From assembly GCF_013391475.1 (NCBI RefSeq), contig NZ_JACBAZ010000006.1, positions 124,001 through 188,000 on the forward strand: a DNA stretch of 64,000 bases, read 5' to 3'. The translations under genes were made by a program, and so were the position numbers. The stretch comes from Oceaniferula marina. Lineage in GTDB: Bacteria > Verrucomicrobiota > Verrucomicrobiia > Verrucomicrobiales > Akkermansiaceae. Below the pieces are notes generated by a model. The model had not been told where the DNA came from. It saw only the letters and a program-made list of their open reading frames with translations, and did not search any database. Below, one piece after another: positions 8,742 through 16,699 of this stretch; positions within the stretch are counted from its first letter, which is position 1, and the number at the start of each line of letters is the position of its first letter.

Positions 8742-9935
8742 TTAAACTAACACCGAGGCAATGCCGGTTTGTAGCCCTCTGATTTCGGCAAGCCCGCGCA
8801 TCCTTCCCAGACAATCGTAGCCGGGGTTGGCATTGGTGGGTTTTTGTAGGTCATCGAGCATACGGTGTCCATGGTCGGGTCGGAAGCTGAGCTGTTGGTC
8901 GTTTGGCTTGTCTGCGTTTACGTGCAGCAGTGCCTGAACCAGCTCCGGGATGTTGGCCCGTCCTTCCAGATGATTGGCTTCGTAGAAGCTGCCGTCCGGG
9001 TTGTGTTCGACGCTGCGCAGGTGTACGGCGTGGATGTGCCGGCCGAGGCGCTTGATGATGCCGGTCAAGTCGTTGTCCAATCGGCCGCCGAGCGAGCCGG
9101 AGCAAAAACAGAGTCCGTTGACGGGGCTGGGGACGAGTTCGGTGATGGTTTTGAGATCTTCTTCGGTCGAGACGATTCGGGGGAGTCCGAGGACGGGGAA
9201 GGGTGGGTCGTCCGGGTGCACCGCGAGGCGAACTCCGCAGCGTTCAGCGGTAGGGACAACGGCTTCGAGGAAGTGCTGGTAGTTGGCACGCAGTTGGTCG
9301 GCATCGATGTCCTGATAGTTGGCGAGCATTTCCCGAAGTTCGTCCAGGCTGAGTCCGAGTTTGCATCCGGGAAAGACGTCCACGATGCTGCGTTCGAAGT
9401 GATGTCGCTCATCCGGGGTGAGATTGTCGTAAAAGGATTTTGCCCGGGCACGTTGGTCGTCGGTGAAATCGTTTTCAGCACCCTCGCGTTGCAGGATGTG
9501 GATGTCGAATGCTGCAAAGTGAACCGGATCGTAAAGCAGGGCTTCACTGCCATCGGGGAGTTGGTAGGCTAGGTCGGTTCTGATCCAGTCGAGCACTGGC
9601 ATGAAGTTGTAGACAACGACGTTCACCCCTTCAGCGGCAAGGTTTTCGATGGTTTGGCGATAGTTTTCGAGGTGTTCTTCGCAGAGGGGTCCCCGGGTTT
9701 TGATGGCTTCGGATACGGGGACGGATTCGACGGCCAACCATTCCAGTTGATGGGCTGCGAGCTGGTCCAGTCGTTCACGGATGGCTTCGCGGGGCCAGGC
9801 ATCGCCGTAGGGGATGTGGTGCAGGGAGGTGTAAACCCCCTGGGCTCCGCACTGGACGATGTCGTTTAAAGAAACCGAGTCGTCCGGGCCATACCAGCGG
9901 AATCCTTCGGTGAGCAGAGGTTGGGATGTATTCAT
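8742..9935 (-). CDS. uxuA: Mannonate dehydratase
   Basis: UxuA dehydrates D-mannonate to 2-keto-3-deoxygluconate in hexuronate degradation. The 397-residue protein matches family length (E. coli 394). Supporting motifs are the N-terminal FRWYGPDDSVSLNDIVQCGAQG, EWLAVESVPVSEAIK, VVVYNFMPVLDWIRTDL, VRLAVHPDDPPFPVLGLPRIV and the C-terminal FRPDHGHRML, where His and Asp residues belong to the metal site. The SDR gene lies 32 bp upstream on the same strand, which fits a two-gene operon converting fructuronate to mannonate and then to KDG. No regulator or transporter for hexuronates is visible nearby. Confidence 0.95.
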   Translation of the reverse strand: MNTSQPLLTEGFRWYGPDDSVSLNDIVQCGAQGVYTSLHHIPYGDAWPREAIRERLDQLAAHQLEWLAVESVPVSEAIKTRGPLCEEHLENYRQTIENLAAEGVNVVVYNFMPVLDWIRTDLAYQLPDGSEALLYDPVHFAAFDIHILQREGAENDFTDDQRARAKSFYDNLTPDERHHFERSIVDVFPGCKLGLSLDELREMLANYQDIDADQLRANYQHFLEAVVPTAERCGVRLAVHPDDPPFPVLGLPRIVSTEEDLKTITELVPSPVNGLCFCSGSLGGRLDNDLTGIIKRLGRHIHAVHLRSVEHNPDGSFYEANHLEGRANIPELVQALLHVNADKPNDQQLSFRPDHGHRMLDDLQKPTNANPGYDCLGRMRGLAEIRGLQTGIASVLV

Positions 9936-9967
9936 AATGCTTGGCTCAGGTGGTCGTGGTTATGGGC

Positions 9968-10786
9968 TTAGACCCCACTGTAGCAGGAGAAGCCGCCGTC
10001 GACTTTGATGACGGTTCCGGTGACAAAGGAGGAGGCGTCACTCATCAGGTAGTGGAAGGCTCCGAAGACTTCATCGGCCTCGCCGAAACGCAACATCGGA
10101 GTGTTGTTGATGACTTTTTGCCCACGTTCGGTGAAGCTTCCATCCTCGTTGGTCAAGAGTGCCCGGTTTTGGTGGGTGACGAAGAACCCTGGGGCAACGG
10201 CATTGACTCGGACACCGGAACCGTAGCGTTGGGCCATTTCGGTTGCCATCCAGCGGGTGAAGTTGTCGACGCCGGCTTTGGCGTTGGAATAGCCGAGCAC
10301 CCGGGTGATGGATTGTTCGGAGGACATCGAGGAGAAATTGAGAATCGATCCTTGCCCTTTTTCCGCGATGGTTTTGCCAAAAATGAGGGAGGGGATCACC
10401 GTGCCCTTGAGGTTGAGATCCATGACCTTGGCGTAGTCGTCGAGCTTGAGGGCATCAAACAGATCCTGGTCGGGACCGGCAATGGCTCCAGCCATGTTGC
10501 CTCCGGCTCCATTGATCAGGACGTCGATGGTGCCGAAAGTTGCGATCACGTGATCGTGGGCAGCTTGGACTTGTTCGCTGTTGGTGACATCACAAGCGAA
10601 GCCTGTGACGTGTTCAGAGATGGTTTTTGCTTCCTTGACCGCTTCTTCAACTTCTTCGGGGAAGAGGCTGAGGATGGCCACTTTGGCTCCCTGTTCGAGG
10701 AGGTAGCGAGCCAGTCCCCCGGCAAGAATACCGGTGGCTCCGGTGACGGCGATGACTTTGTTTTCGATATTGAAGAGTTGGTTCAT
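9968..10786 (-). CDS. SDR-family D-mannonate oxidoreductase (fructuronate reductase), UxuB replacement
   Basis: A 272-residue short-chain dehydrogenase/reductase: NAD(P)-binding TGATGILAGGLARYL, NGAGG after the fourth strand, catalytic Ser in LNFSSMSS and YSNAK with the Tyr/Lys pair, and a C-terminal VIKVDGGFSCYSGV. Its place directly before uxuA suggests it reduces D-fructuronate to D-mannonate, replacing the unrelated long-chain UxuB of E. coli; this is inferred from context and from similar SDR-uxuA pairs. ATG 10786 (MNQLFNIENKVIAVTGATG) places the Rossmann motif at the usual distance. An in-frame ATG 10885 would add 33 residues without any recognised domain. Confidence 0.85.
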   Translation of the reverse strand: MNQLFNIENKVIAVTGATGILAGGLARYLLEQGAKVAILSLFPEEVEEAVKEAKTISEHVTGFACDVTNSEQVQAAHDHVIATFGTIDVLINGAGGNMAGAIAGPDQDLFDALKLDDYAKVMDLNLKGTVIPSLIFGKTIAEKGQGSILNFSSMSSEQSITRVLGYSNAKAGVDNFTRWMATEMAQRYGSGVRVNAVAPGFFVTHQNRALLTNEDGSFTERGQKVINNTPMLRFGEADEVFGAFHYLMSDASSFVTGTVIKVDGGFSCYSGV

Positions 10787-10990
10787 AGTTTGATGATGAG
10801 CTGTCTGCCTGCTTTCATGCTGGATGAATGTTGATGCGTCCAGAGTCATTTTTCCGATTCCTGTATTTTGGGGTGGCATATTCATATTTGGACGAGAGCT
10901 TGGGGTGTTCGCGCTCTAGGTAATGCTCGGAAGGTCGGGGATTTCGCGGATTGACAGGTGGGGGTGAAATCGGTATTTACGTGATCGCTT

Positions 10991-12202
10991 ATGCACACCA
11001 CCACCCTTACGCAAGGTGTTGAGCGTCATCAACCTAGCGTTCACCATACGATCCGACCAACGTTTACGATTGCCTGCTGGCTGCTGGCATTGTTTGGCTT
11101 TATCCAGCTGTTGTCAGTGGGGACTGCCCTTGCTGTCCGGAACGGGGCGGCTCCCTCCCAGCAAGTTCAAGCTATAGCGCAGGTAGCCAAGGCTTCGGAG
11201 CCTGCCACAGCCGAAATTCATCCGCGCAGTGTTGAACAAATCCTGCAGGATCTTGGTTCTTCTTCCAGCTATGCGGCTGCTGCGGGTATGGCGGATCATG
11301 CTCCGGTCCGGGTTCAACCAAAAGCGGAGGTGATGGTGGCTGCGGTTCCGGCACTCGTCACGCGGCCAAGACATTTTGCGGTGGCCATTGCCAACCCACG
11401 GGTCGAGCGCTTGGTTCAAGAGGCCCGGAATCTGCATCTTGAGGGGGATATGATGCGGGCGATGCTGAAGCTTGACGAAGCCGAACGAATGGACGCTGAA
11501 GAATGCGCCGTGCTCTATGAAAAAGGGTTGTTGTTTGAGGACATGAGTCTCTACACCAAGGCTGCGGATCAGTATCAGCAAATCCAGCAAATGGGGCTGG
11601 TGAAAGCGGGACCTTATTTTAACTTGGCAGCTCGTAAGTTGACCGAAGGGATGGATACCGCCGTGGCTCGCCGTCATACGATCGCAATTGGCCCAATGAA
11701 GGTGAACAAGGGGAGTGGATTCAACGCCGGGCAGCAGGCGGATGTTGCAGTAACGCTACTTGGTCGGCCTGACTTGGAAATTCAATCCGATGATGTTGAG
11801 GTCCAGGTTCATTTTTATGATCGAGTGAATGGGGGCGAGATTAAGAAGGCTGCATCCAATGCTCAGATTACCCCCACATGGGCTGACACCTCGGTTGATT
11901 GGCAGGATATTGGAAATGAAGAGACCTTGCGGGTGTCTTATCGGATTCCCGAGTTGGATCTTGCTGAGCAGCATTTGTTGGGACGCCGTGAGTTTTATGG
12001 CTTTATCGTGGAGCTGCTCTACAAGGGTGAGGTGGTTGACCAGCAGGCATATCCTCGCAATTTACACAGTATTCATGCTGCGACCAATATGGTCCCTGCC
12101 TATCAAGATCAGGGGATGCCTTGGTTGCCGGAGGAAGGTGGGAGTTTATTGCCGTCCAAGGAGGGGATGTATGGGGCTCCTGACGCCTTGCCTTCTCATT
12201 AG
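10991..12202 (+). CDS. Membrane-anchored protein of unknown function with TPR-like segment
   Basis: Not recognised as a named family. The 403-residue protein has one transmembrane helix near residues 25-48 (FTIACWLLALFGFIQLLSVG), a low-complexity Ala/Pro/Gln-rich linker to about 130, and then two TPR-like helix pairs (LVQEARNLHLEGDMMRAMLKL, LYEKGLLFEDMSLYTKAADQY). From about residue 225 a beta-rich domain follows (HTIAIGPMKVNKGSGF, DVEVQVHFYDRVNGGEI, REFYGFIVELLYKGEVVDQQAYP). The layout suggests an inner-membrane protein with a periplasmic scaffold domain. It is divergent from the SDR gene, and the pseudokinase-SUMF gene follows 216 bp later on the same strand. Confidence 0.6.
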   Translation: MHTTTLTQGVERHQPSVHHTIRPTFTIACWLLALFGFIQLLSVGTALAVRNGAAPSQQVQAIAQVAKASEPATAEIHPRSVEQILQDLGSSSSYAAAAGMADHAPVRVQPKAEVMVAAVPALVTRPRHFAVAIANPRVERLVQEARNLHLEGDMMRAMLKLDEAERMDAEECAVLYEKGLLFEDMSLYTKAADQYQQIQQMGLVKAGPYFNLAARKLTEGMDTAVARRHTIAIGPMKVNKGSGFNAGQQADVAVTLLGRPDLEIQSDDVEVQVHFYDRVNGGEIKKAASNAQITPTWADTSVDWQDIGNEETLRVSYRIPELDLAEQHLLGRREFYGFIVELLYKGEVVDQQAYPRNLHSIHAATNMVPAYQDQGMPWLPEEGGSLLPSKEGMYGAPDALPSH

Positions 12203-12418
12203 AAAATAACTTCAGGTGCCGCTCTGATTGATTTCATGCTGTATCTGCTGGGTGGAATCCGTTGGTAGTTTGTCCTGCTTTGCGACCTTGGCGTTCCATT
12301 CGATTGGATGCTCGACCTTGCCCTGTGCTGGATTTTGGAAAAAAATGAGTAATCGGGTTGTCAGGCGGTTCAAAATCGTTACATATGCATCTGTCTTATT
12401 GTCTTATTCTTTTATCCT

Positions 12419-13936
12419 ATGGTGACCGATCCAGCTAATGCCTTTGCGCCCGGAAAACAATTAGAAGATTACTTGCTGAGTGAGTTGCTGTTTCAAGGTT
12501 CACACACCTTGACTTGGACTGCGACGCAGGTTTCCGTGCAGCGGGAGGTGATTATTTCCAGCCTGTTGGAATCTCTGGAGCATGATGAGGAAACGGTGGC
12601 TGCCTTTTTTGCCGATGTTCGAGCGAAGGCTTCAGTTGAGCATCCATTGATTGGCTCGGTGCTCGAGGCTGTAAGATCGGACGGTCATTGTTTTTATGCG
12701 CGCGAGAAATTGTTGGGAGCTTCGTTGGAGCAGCATCACCAGGATGGATTAGGGGTTTCTCCTCTGCACATGGCGCGCATCATCCGTGGTCTTGCTGATG
12801 CCTATCGGCATCTTGAGGTCAATGGCGTGGCGACTCTACCGTTAACTCCGAATGATTTGTTTTTAGACGAGCGCTTCCATTGCCGCATGGTCAACATGGT
12901 GGTTGACGGGGTTGTGGATCCACAGGTGTTTACCCGGGACAAGCAACTGCTCGGGATGCTGTTTCATGATTTGCTCGAGCCGAATCAACCGGGCTCAACC
13001 CGGATGGGGTCGCTGTTGGATTTTATGGCGGATCTGGAACGTGAGCACCCTCTGAGCTGGGAGCAAATCTATGATCTGGCAGATGAAGTCGAGCGCCAGT
13101 TGGCGGAGCCTAAAAACTTGGAAACCCTGCAGAGCCGGACGATACCGATGAAACCCTTGGTCTCAATGGCCGCGATGGTGAAGATCGGGATTGCGGTGAC
13201 CGCTTTGTCGATTGTGGTTGGGCTGGGGTACTATATCAGCACGCGGCCCGAGCGTCCGACCGAGAGGGAATTGAAGGATTTGGTTCGTATTCCGGCAGGC
13301 ACGTATCCAGGGCCCGATGGGATGCCTGTGAAGTCGAGAGCGTTTTGGATGGATGCCCATGAGGTGACGATCGGTGAGTATGCCAAATTTCTTAAGGCCT
13401 TGGAGGTGTTGAGTGATGATCAAAAGCATGTCTATCGGCATGAGGATCAACCCGCTGAAAAAGAATCCCACATGCCAGATGATTGGGAGCTTCTTTATGC
13501 CACGGCAAAAGCCGGGGGGACGTGGAATGCTCTGAAAGTGGATTTAAACTACCCGGTGGTAGGCGTCGATTGGTGGGATGCATACGCTTATTCCGAGTGG
13601 CGGGGGCGGCGGTTGCCAACCCGCGAAGAATGGTATGTGTCAGGGTCTGCCGGTGGCGATATGGGGAAACTTCAAGGAACCGGATGGCTGCCGGTGGATG
13701 AAACCGAATGCAACGAACTCGGGATCTGCGGGCTAGCCGGCAATGTCAGTGAGTGGACTCGTAAGCGAAGCTTGAACCCTGCGGACCCGTCCCAGCCAGC
13801 CCGGTATGTGATTTGTGGCGCATCTTACCTGAAACCCAAGTTTGGGGCTCGGGCCCGCGAGTGGGTGGATGACCGGAGCTTGCGCCGTTCCGACCTTGGG
13901 TTCAGGACTTTGAGCCAATCTGCACAGGATGATTGA
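12419..13936 (+). CDS. Pseudokinase-transmembrane-SUMF (FGE-sulfatase-like) fusion protein
   Basis: A 505-residue protein with three parts. Residues 1-235 look like a Ser/Thr protein kinase fold but without the HRD and DFG motifs: the catalytic-loop position reads TLPLTPNDLFL. A single transmembrane helix spans about 250-275 (IGIAVTALSIVVGLGYYIS). Residues 285-500 form a SUMF/FGE-sulfatase domain: LVRIPAGTYPGPDGMP, FWMDAHEVTIGEYAKFL, YPVVGVDWWDAYAYSEWRGR, RLPTREEW, LAGNVSEWTR and SDLGFRTL. The cysteine pair used by true formylglycine-generating enzymes is not seen, so this is likely a binding or structural module. Orientation would be kinase-like domain inside and SUMF domain in the periplasm. 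Function unknown; the next gene follows 48 bp later. Confidence 0.75.
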   Translation: MVTDPANAFAPGKQLEDYLLSELLFQGSHTLTWTATQVSVQREVIISSLLESLEHDEETVAAFFADVRAKASVEHPLIGSVLEAVRSDGHCFYAREKLLGASLEQHHQDGLGVSPLHMARIIRGLADAYRHLEVNGVATLPLTPNDLFLDERFHCRMVNMVVDGVVDPQVFTRDKQLLGMLFHDLLEPNQPGSTRMGSLLDFMADLEREHPLSWEQIYDLADEVERQLAEPKNLETLQSRTIPMKPLVSMAAMVKIGIAVTALSIVVGLGYYISTRPERPTERELKDLVRIPAGTYPGPDGMPVKSRAFWMDAHEVTIGEYAKFLKALEVLSDDQKHVYRHEDQPAEKESHMPDDWELLYATAKAGGTWNALKVDLNYPVVGVDWWDAYAYSEWRGRRLPTREEWYVSGSAGGDMGKLQGTGWLPVDETECNELGICGLAGNVSEWTRKRSLNPADPSQPARYVICGASYLKPKFGARAREWVDDRSLRRSDLGFRTLSQSAQDD

Positions 13937-13984
13937 CGGCTTCCCCTTGCGGGAGTATGTATGCAGTCCACCTACCTATCCTAA

Positions 13985-14911
13985 ATGATGAACCAGAATG
14001 CTGAATCAGCGAGGCCGTTTGATGGTCTCTCCTCCGTGCGTATTGCTCGCTTCTTGATCTTGTTTACTCTTTTTGCCGTTTGTTTATTGGCTCCCTCAGT
14101 GCGTGCGCAGGTGGCGGTACGTTTGCAGATGAGTAAGCAGACGTATATCCTAAACGAAGCCGTGACGGCAACGATTTCCATCACCAACCACGCCGGGCGT
14201 GAATTGGTGTTGCGAGGAGAGGGCAGCCGCCCATGGTTGAATTTTCATCTGACGTCCAATGGTCGTGTGGTTCCTCTGGCCAGGAAGATGAATTACCGAT
14301 CCGTTACAGTTCCTGTCGGGCAGACGATTTCTCGGACGGTATCGATTAGTTCGTCCTACGCCGTCAGTTCTGTCGGAAACTATACATGTATGGCAACCGT
14401 GAATATGCCTGGCCCCACGCGGAATGGTTTTTCATCGAACCGGATGCATTTTACCGTTGCTACCGGTCGTCCGGTATGGGTGCAGCGAGCCGGCATCCCC
14501 AATGCACCCGGTGAAATCCGCGAATACAAGTTGATCGCCTTCACCGGTAACCGCGCCTTGGAATTGTATGCGCAGGTGGATTCCGCCAATACCGGAGCCA
14601 ATATCCGGACCATCCCCCTTGGTAAGGTGATGAATTTTCGTAAGCCAACGGCGACTCTGGACAGTGCGAACAATATGCACGCCTTGTATCAGGTGAAGCC
14701 CAATTTGTTCACTCATACTTCGATTTCTCCGAAGGGGGCTGTCTTGTCCTCGACGCAGTATAAACGTGGAGCATCTGGGGATCCCAGATTGATGGACTTC
14801 GGTGATGGCGTCCGTGTGGCTGGTGGAGTTCTCTACGACTTGGCGGCTGAAAGGGAGCAGCGGCAACGTGTCCGCGGTATCACGGAGCGCCCGGCAGGCG
14901 TTTACCGATAG
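13985..14911 (+). CDS. Exported protein of unknown function with an Ig-like N-terminal domain
   Basis: A 308-residue protein with a signal peptide ending near VRAQ (residues 38-41). A beta-sandwich-like domain follows (VAVRLQMSKQTYILNEAV, ATISITNHAGRELVL, RTVSISSSYAVSSVGNYTC), comparable to intracellular-proteinase-inhibitor or Ig-like domains. The remainder has a repeated beta pattern (TATLDSANNMHALYQVKPNLF, HTSISPKGAVLSSTQYKRG) like short propeller blades. It is 48 bp downstream of the pseudokinase-SUMF gene and may be co-transcribed, which would make it a periplasmic partner. No specific role can be given. Confidence 0.6.
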   Translation: MMNQNAESARPFDGLSSVRIARFLILFTLFAVCLLAPSVRAQVAVRLQMSKQTYILNEAVTATISITNHAGRELVLRGEGSRPWLNFHLTSNGRVVPLARKMNYRSVTVPVGQTISRTVSISSSYAVSSVGNYTCMATVNMPGPTRNGFSSNRMHFTVATGRPVWVQRAGIPNAPGEIREYKLIAFTGNRALELYAQVDSANTGANIRTIPLGKVMNFRKPTATLDSANNMHALYQVKPNLFTHTSISPKGAVLSSTQYKRGASGDPRLMDFGDGVRVAGGVLYDLAAEREQRQRVRGITERPAGVYR

Positions 14912-14997
14912 GATTCACGTAGGCTCACGCTGGATGCGTCGAGTCGTGGTCGTTGTGGGGGGGCTTCGACCTCTTCGAGTTCTTCGAGGCTCTTTGC

Positions 14998-15774
14998 TTA
15001 GCGGGTCATGACGCCCTTGCGCGAGGGGGTTCGAACGGCGTTGATGAGGCGCATGGCGCATTCCGGCCAAAGCTCGGATTCGGCCATGGCCAAGGATTCG
15101 GCCAGATTGCCACCGTTGTGGAAAAGGATTTTGTATGCCCGCTTGATCTCTTTTCGTTGCTCGGCATTGAAGCCGGCCCGGCGTAGGCCGATGGTGTTGA
15201 GGCCGGCCAGTTTATTTTGTCCGTGGGCCATGCAATAGGGGGGGACATCCCGGGTGATGGCCGAATTCCCCTGGATCATACAGTAATCGCCGATGTGAAG
15301 GAACTGATGGTAGCCGCTGCCGCCACCGAGGAAGTTATGGTTACCCATCTGGATATGGCCGGCAACGAGGACGTTGTTTGCCAGAATGTTGTGATTGCCC
15401 AGTGTGACATCGTGGGCCAGATGCGCGCCTGTCATAATGAAGTTGTCATTGCCTACAACGGTGCTCCCTCCATTAGCTGTGCTGCGGTTGATTGTGACGT
15501 ATTCACGAATAGTGTTGTTGTCTCCGATGATGACATTGCTGTCTGTTTCGGGGTCAAAGGAGGTGTCCTGGGGGAGGTCTCCAATGATGGACCCACAACC
15601 GATCTTGTTATCGCGGCCGAGGATTGATCGGCCGGTGATCCATGCCTGGGGCCCGATCGTGCATCCGGAGTCGATGCGAACTCCGGCATCAATGATGGCA
15701 AAAGGTCCAATTTGGACGTTTTCTGCGATTTCGGCGCGCTCGCTGACAAGTGCTCTCGGGTGAATCTTCGGCAT
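14998..15774 (-). CDS. lpxA: Acyl-ACP--UDP-N-acetylglucosamine O-acyltransferase
   Basis: LpxA starts lipid A synthesis by acylating the 3-OH of UDP-GlcNAc. The 258-residue protein is built of left-handed beta-helix hexapeptides from the N-terminus (IHPRALVSERAEIAENVQIGP). It carries the catalytic-His segment HLAHDVTLGNHNILANNVLVAGH, the YHQFLHIGDYCMIQG region and the RDVPPYCMAHGQNKLAGLNTIGLRRAGF signature, then an alpha-helical C-terminal domain. Length is close to E. coli LpxA (262). The neighbouring lpx/fab genes of the classic cluster are absent; fabF is 45 kb away. It is convergent with the unknown exported protein. Confidence 0.93.
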   Translation of the reverse strand: MPKIHPRALVSERAEIAENVQIGPFAIIDAGVRIDSGCTIGPQAWITGRSILGRDNKIGCGSIIGDLPQDTSFDPETDSNVIIGDNNTIREYVTINRSTANGGSTVVGNDNFIMTGAHLAHDVTLGNHNILANNVLVAGHIQMGNHNFLGGGSGYHQFLHIGDYCMIQGNSAITRDVPPYCMAHGQNKLAGLNTIGLRRAGFNAEQRKEIKRAYKILFHNGGNLAESLAMAESELWPECAMRLINAVRTPSRKGVMTR

Positions 15775-16036
15775 GCCGGCAGCCTAGTGGGAGGGATCAC
15801 GATAACCAAGGGAAAATATGATACAGATGTCGCTTAATGCTCAAATTGGATGGGAAATACACGGTGTGTTTCTATGTCGCTGATGGTGAATGAGATAAGT
15901 TTTTATCATTGGGGTTTGTAAAAGAATTATAAAAAATACAATTAACTCTTGATTTTTAAATGGCTGTATGCTAGTAAAATTCAATCAGCCCGTTGGTAAT
16001 CAACAGGTTGACCCAACCCCACCCCCCCCCTTAAAA

Positions 16037-16414
16037 ATGAAACTCCCAAACCATAGAGTGGTCTCCTCGAAAAAGGTGGCCTTGCCGGGACTGACGCTTA
16101 TTGAAGTGACGTTGGTCATCGTTGTGATGTTGACCTTGATAGCTGTCTTCTTTTTTTCAGCACGAGGATATATCCGTGAATCCAACCGTGCCAATTGCCT
16201 GACGGTTCAGAGTAAGATCAAAAAGACGCTCATTTCCTATGGCAATTTGGTTGAACCGCTTGAGAAAGGTGTCGATTATTATGGTCATGCTGCCTATGAG
16301 AACTCATTTGGCCAATCTCCCAATTGTCCGCAAACCGGAGGTGGCTATTCTGTCGTGCCTACTGACGGGGAAGTGGTTGTCACTTGTCTGGATAATAACG
16401 ATACGCACCAATAG
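16037..16414 (+). CDS. Type IV prepilin/pseudopilin-like protein
   Basis: A 125-residue protein with a classical prepilin signal: positively charged leader MKLPNHRVVSSKKVALPG, cleavage before LTLIEV, conserved Glu at +5 and a hydrophobic helix (VTLVIVVMLTLIAVFFF). The mature domain is short and has a possible Cys pair (NCPQTGG and VTCLDNN). It would be processed by prepilin peptidase and assembled into a pilus or pseudopilus; the PilT-like ATPases at 38.9-41.1 kb could belong to such a system. Start is uncertain: an in-frame ATG at 15968 adds 23 residues and spans a run of nine C (16022-16030). A terminator hairpin follows at 16493. Confidence 0.75.
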   Translation: MKLPNHRVVSSKKVALPGLTLIEVTLVIVVMLTLIAVFFFSARGYIRESNRANCLTVQSKIKKTLISYGNLVEPLEKGVDYYGHAAYENSFGQSPNCPQTGGGYSVVPTDGEVVVTCLDNNDTHQ

Positions 16415-16492
16415 GGCTCGAGCGTCTGGTTTTTTGAGATGCCAGCGTGTATGATTTTGGCCTCTTTTTAACGTCTGGAGGCTTGCCTGAAC

Positions 16493-16516
16493 TGCGCCCA
16501 TCGGGGCGCAATTTTA
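16493..16516 (+). terminator. Candidate rho-independent terminator after the prepilin gene
   Basis: Perfect 7-bp GC stem (TGCGCCC 16493-16499 with GGGCGCA 16504-16510, loop ATCG) followed by ATTTTAA. Confidence 0.65.
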
Positions 16517-16645
16517 AAATTCAACACCGAAGAACTGGCTCAGAGTGAGGCAGCTTTGGTGTTGTTTTATTTTCGGCTGTGGATGTCTTTGCGTCAGTAA
16601 AGAAAAAAGGATTTCTTTTTTGGAAAGCCACGCTAGGTTTTCCCG

Positions 16646-16686
16646 CGCCAAGGACATGGATCGCAGAACAGATCCATGTACCGGCG
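16646..16686 (+). promoter_or_regulatory. Stable hairpin in the ftsH 5' leader
   Basis: ACATGGATC (16654-16662) pairs perfectly with GATCCATGT (16671-16679) over an 8-nt loop, and flanking CGCC/GGCG can extend the stem across a small internal loop. It ends 13 bases before the ftsH start at 16700 and has no T tract, so it looks like a leader RNA structure rather than a terminator. A role in translation or RNA stability is inferred only. Confidence 0.45.
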
Positions 16687-16699
16687 TCATTTTCATATC

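Noticed and set aside
9941-10834. Plus-strand ORF of 297 aa opposite the SDR gene
   Set aside because: The opposite strand encodes a well-defined SDR with all motifs; this frame is a composition artefact.
12419-13936. Formylglycine-generating enzyme for the sulfatase at 49.9 kb
   Set aside because: The SUMF domain lacks the active-site cysteine pair and is fused to a pseudokinase, so it is unlikely to activate the sulfatase.
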